This document shows positions 62,648-64,000 of a DNA stretch of 64,000 nucleotides, piece after piece. The notes under the pieces are model-generated. The model saw nothing but the letters and a program-made list of their open reading frames with translations, made no database searches and had not been told where the DNA came from. Numbering within the stretch: position 1 is the first letter of the stretch; each line of letters begins with the position of its first letter. The position numbers and the translations under genes are program-made. The stretch lies in NCBI RefSeq assembly GCF_000332115.1, contig NC_020156.1, forward strand, positions 992,001-1,056,000, in the 5' to 3' direction. Origin of the DNA: Nonlabens dokdonensis DSW-6 (GTDB taxonomy: Bacteria > Bacteroidota > Bacteroidia > Flavobacteriales > Flavobacteriaceae).

Positions 62648-63754
62648 ATGAAAAAGTTTTCAATATTAATGTTATCCTTCTTAGCCATTGCAAGTGTTAT
62701 TTCTTGTGATGACGATACAGAAGAATTGTTCACTACTCAAGTAAAAGAAGGTTTTGCCCTTACTTCAGTACCTAATGCTAGCTACCTTTTATCTTTCGAA
62801 ACAAAAGATAATCTAGCAGAAAGGTTAACCTGGAGTCCACTAGAGCTTACAACCCCAGTTGCCGTAACTTATGAAGTACAAGCGTCTGCAAATCCAGCTG
62901 ACTTTGAAAATGCTGCTGTTGTCACCTCTACAAGTGAGCTCTCTACAGCCTTAACTGTAGAAGATTTAAACAATCTTGCTGGCTCATTAGGTCTAACTCC
63001 TTTTCAAGCAGGTTCTATAGCTATGCGAGTAAAGGCAAGTCTGGCAGACCCAGCTGTTGAAAGTGAGTTTACAGAAGTAATTGTACTTAACGTTACTCCT
63101 TACACAACTGAAAGCCCAAGATTATGGGTTCCTGGAAACTATGCTGCCGCAAGCGGTTATGGTGCTGACTGGGCTCCTGGAGATGCTGCTACTCCTTATC
63201 TAGAAGCAGTAGAATTTGGTAGTACTGAATATGAGGGGTTTGTAAATATGGATGTTGCATCTCCTATGTTTAAAATTACTTTAGAACAAGATTGGGATGA
63301 AGCATTCGGAGATTCTGGTACACCAGGAGAGTTAAGTTTATCAGGTGGAGACCTTTCCGTACCTGGAGCTGGTTTCTATTACATCACTGTAAATACGGAT
63401 CCTGATGGAGATGGTGACTTTAGTGATGCAACTTGGACTGCTACACCTACAAGCTGGGCAATGATCGGTACTGCTACACCTAATGACTGGAATGACCCAG
63501 ATACAGACATGACTTATAACGCAACTACTCAAAAATGGGAAGTTACTTTAATGTTATCTCAAGACCAATTCAAATTCAGAGCAAATGATGATTGGGGAAC
63601 ACCTACAAACAACTTTGGACAGAGTTCAGATAATCCAGATTTATTAGGATTTAATGGTGGTGACCTTACTTTTGATCAAGCGCCAGGAATGTATAAAGTA
63701 GAACTAGATTTGAGTACGCCAAGAGCTTACTCTTTCACTGCTACTTCAATTTAG
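62648..63754 (+). CDS. SusE/SusF-like starch-binding lipoprotein
   Basis: The 368-residue lipoprotein (signal MKKFSILMLSFLAIASVISC) starts with a SusE N-domain (FALTSVPNASYLLSFETKDNLAERLTWSPLELTTPVAVTYEVQ). Two starch-binding modules follow with Trp-rich pairs (PRLWVPGNYAAASGYGADWAPGDAATPYL and WAMIGTATPNDWNDPDTDMTYNATTQKWEVTLML ... FKFRANDDWGTNFG-like). It sits on the cell surface and helps hold starch. It lies 18 bases after the SusD gene and is followed by a terminator-like hairpin. Confidence 0.92.
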   Translation: MKKFSILMLSFLAIASVISCDDDTEELFTTQVKEGFALTSVPNASYLLSFETKDNLAERLTWSPLELTTPVAVTYEVQASANPADFENAAVVTSTSELSTALTVEDLNNLAGSLGLTPFQAGSIAMRVKASLADPAVESEFTEVIVLNVTPYTTESPRLWVPGNYAAASGYGADWAPGDAATPYLEAVEFGSTEYEGFVNMDVASPMFKITLEQDWDEAFGDSGTPGELSLSGGDLSVPGAGFYYITVNTDPDGDGDFSDATWTATPTSWAMIGTATPNDWNDPDTDMTYNATTQKWEVTLMLSQDQFKFRANDDWGTPTNNFGQSSDNPDLLGFNGGDLTFDQAPGMYKVELDLSTPRAYSFTATSI

Positions 63755-63772
63755 AGATTAATTCAATTCAAG

Positions 63773-63799
63773 AAAAAGGCTGGCAACGGCCTTTTTTTT
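63773..63799 (+). terminator. Terminator-like hairpin inside the sus gene series
   Basis: AAAAAGGC (63773-63780) and GCCTTTTT (63789-63796) form a stem with an eight-base loop and a further T-run, 19 bases after the SusE/F stop and 17 before the next start. Confidence 0.85.
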
Positions 63800-63815
63800 G
63801 CTTAAAACTGAAATT

Positions 63816-64000
63816 ATGAAAAAGATTACTTTATGTATTGTAGTATTGTTATGTTTCGCTTTCGCGAAAGCGCAAGTAACATTACAGCCCTCCACAGCAA
63901 CTCAAACAGATCAAGTTACCATATTATTTGACGCTACTGGAACAGCTTTAGAAAATGAAACTGGTACTTTCTACGCTTATACTGGTGTCACGATAAATGG
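63816..64000 (+). CDS. Secreted protein of the sus locus, 3' end outside window
   Basis: Starts at 63816 with MKKITLCIVVLLCFAFAKAQVTLQPSTATQTD, a signal peptide whose AFAKA is encoded by the exact palindrome at 63857. The visible mature part (VTILFDATGTALENETGTFYAYTGVTING) is a beta-sandwich-like start often seen on multidomain secreted amylases or starch-binding proteins. At least 61 codons are open at the window edge. Given its place after SusE/F, a GH13 amylase is likely but not shown. Confidence 0.7.
   Translation, partial: MKKITLCIVVLLCFAFAKAQVTLQPSTATQTDQVTILFDATGTALENETGTFYAYTGVTIN
63857..63872. repeat. 16-bp palindrome, copy 18 (exact, in signal peptide)
   Basis: Encodes the AFAKA directly before the likely cleavage site (AKA/Q) of the partial secreted protein. 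Confidence 0.95.

Overview
The window is chromosomal DNA of a marine-type member of the Flavobacteriaceae (Bacteroidetes). The evidence is the SusC/SusD-type outer-membrane pairs, TAnnTTTG-type promoter boxes, a DUF6090 protein, LytS/LytR-type regulators, an App1-domain protein and very A+T-rich intergenic DNA. The abundance of the 16-bp palindrome CGCTTTCGCGAAAGCG recalls Nonlabens or Dokdonia, but the genus is an inference. I see no rRNA, transposase, integrase, phage module or CRISPR array.

Layout. 1-6.4 kb: an ECF-type sigma factor cut by the window edge, a DUF1772-like membrane protein, an outer-membrane beta-barrel receptor, and a secreted protein followed by a histidine kinase and LytTR response regulator. 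6.5-10.6 kb: a DUF6642-like protein, a divergent HxlR/NmrA pair and an MsbA-like ABC exporter. 10.9-18.2 kb: minus-strand accessory genes (sulfotransferase-like, two alpha/beta hydrolases, outer-membrane protein, lipoprotein, DUF6090, acyltransferase, ankyrin lipoprotein) running away from a large membrane-bound AraC/TPR regulator at 18.4-20.5 kb. 20.6-23.0 kb: a DUF4365-TPR protein between a tRNA-Leu gene and an imperfect copy of the tRNA terminator, which looks like a small insertion. 23.2-31.5 kb: M20 dipeptidase, secreted protein, DoxX-like protein, a BlaI/BlaR1-type pair with two operators, and DUF4407. 31.9-35.5 kb: App1 phosphatase-like protein, a small membrane protein, metallophosphoesterase and sodium/solute symporter. 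36.0-40.8 kb: a SusC/SusD pair without enzymes. 40.9-43.9 kb: three arsenosugar-associated genes (ArsS, DUF2064 transferase, peroxidase-like protein) interrupted by an unknown gene flanked by related palindromes.

44.0-64.0 kb is a complete alpha-glucan/maltose utilisation locus. On the minus strand lie LacI-type regulator, MFS transporter, beta-phosphoglucomutase, GH65 phosphorylase, GH97 and three GH13 enzymes. On the plus strand lie SusC, SusD, SusE/F-like protein and the start of another secreted protein. The inferred flow is: surface and periplasmic GH13/GH97 enzymes cut starch-like glucans, SusCD imports oligosaccharides, the MFS protein carries maltose inward, GH65 phosphorolyses it to glucose plus beta-glucose-1-phosphate, and PgmB converts that to glucose-6-phosphate. 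A palindromic LacI-type operator sits in the divergent promoter region.

The most unusual feature is the 16-bp perfect palindrome, found 18 times (13 exact, 5 with one mismatch), 11 times inside coding sequence. Nine of those 11 are read in the frame giving Ala-Phe-Ala-Lys-Ala, three of them in signal peptides. The window also holds several other repeat families: RARTTY hexamer tracts, AACCTSNSAGGTT elements, REP-like GTCATTCCGCT elements and long palindromes.
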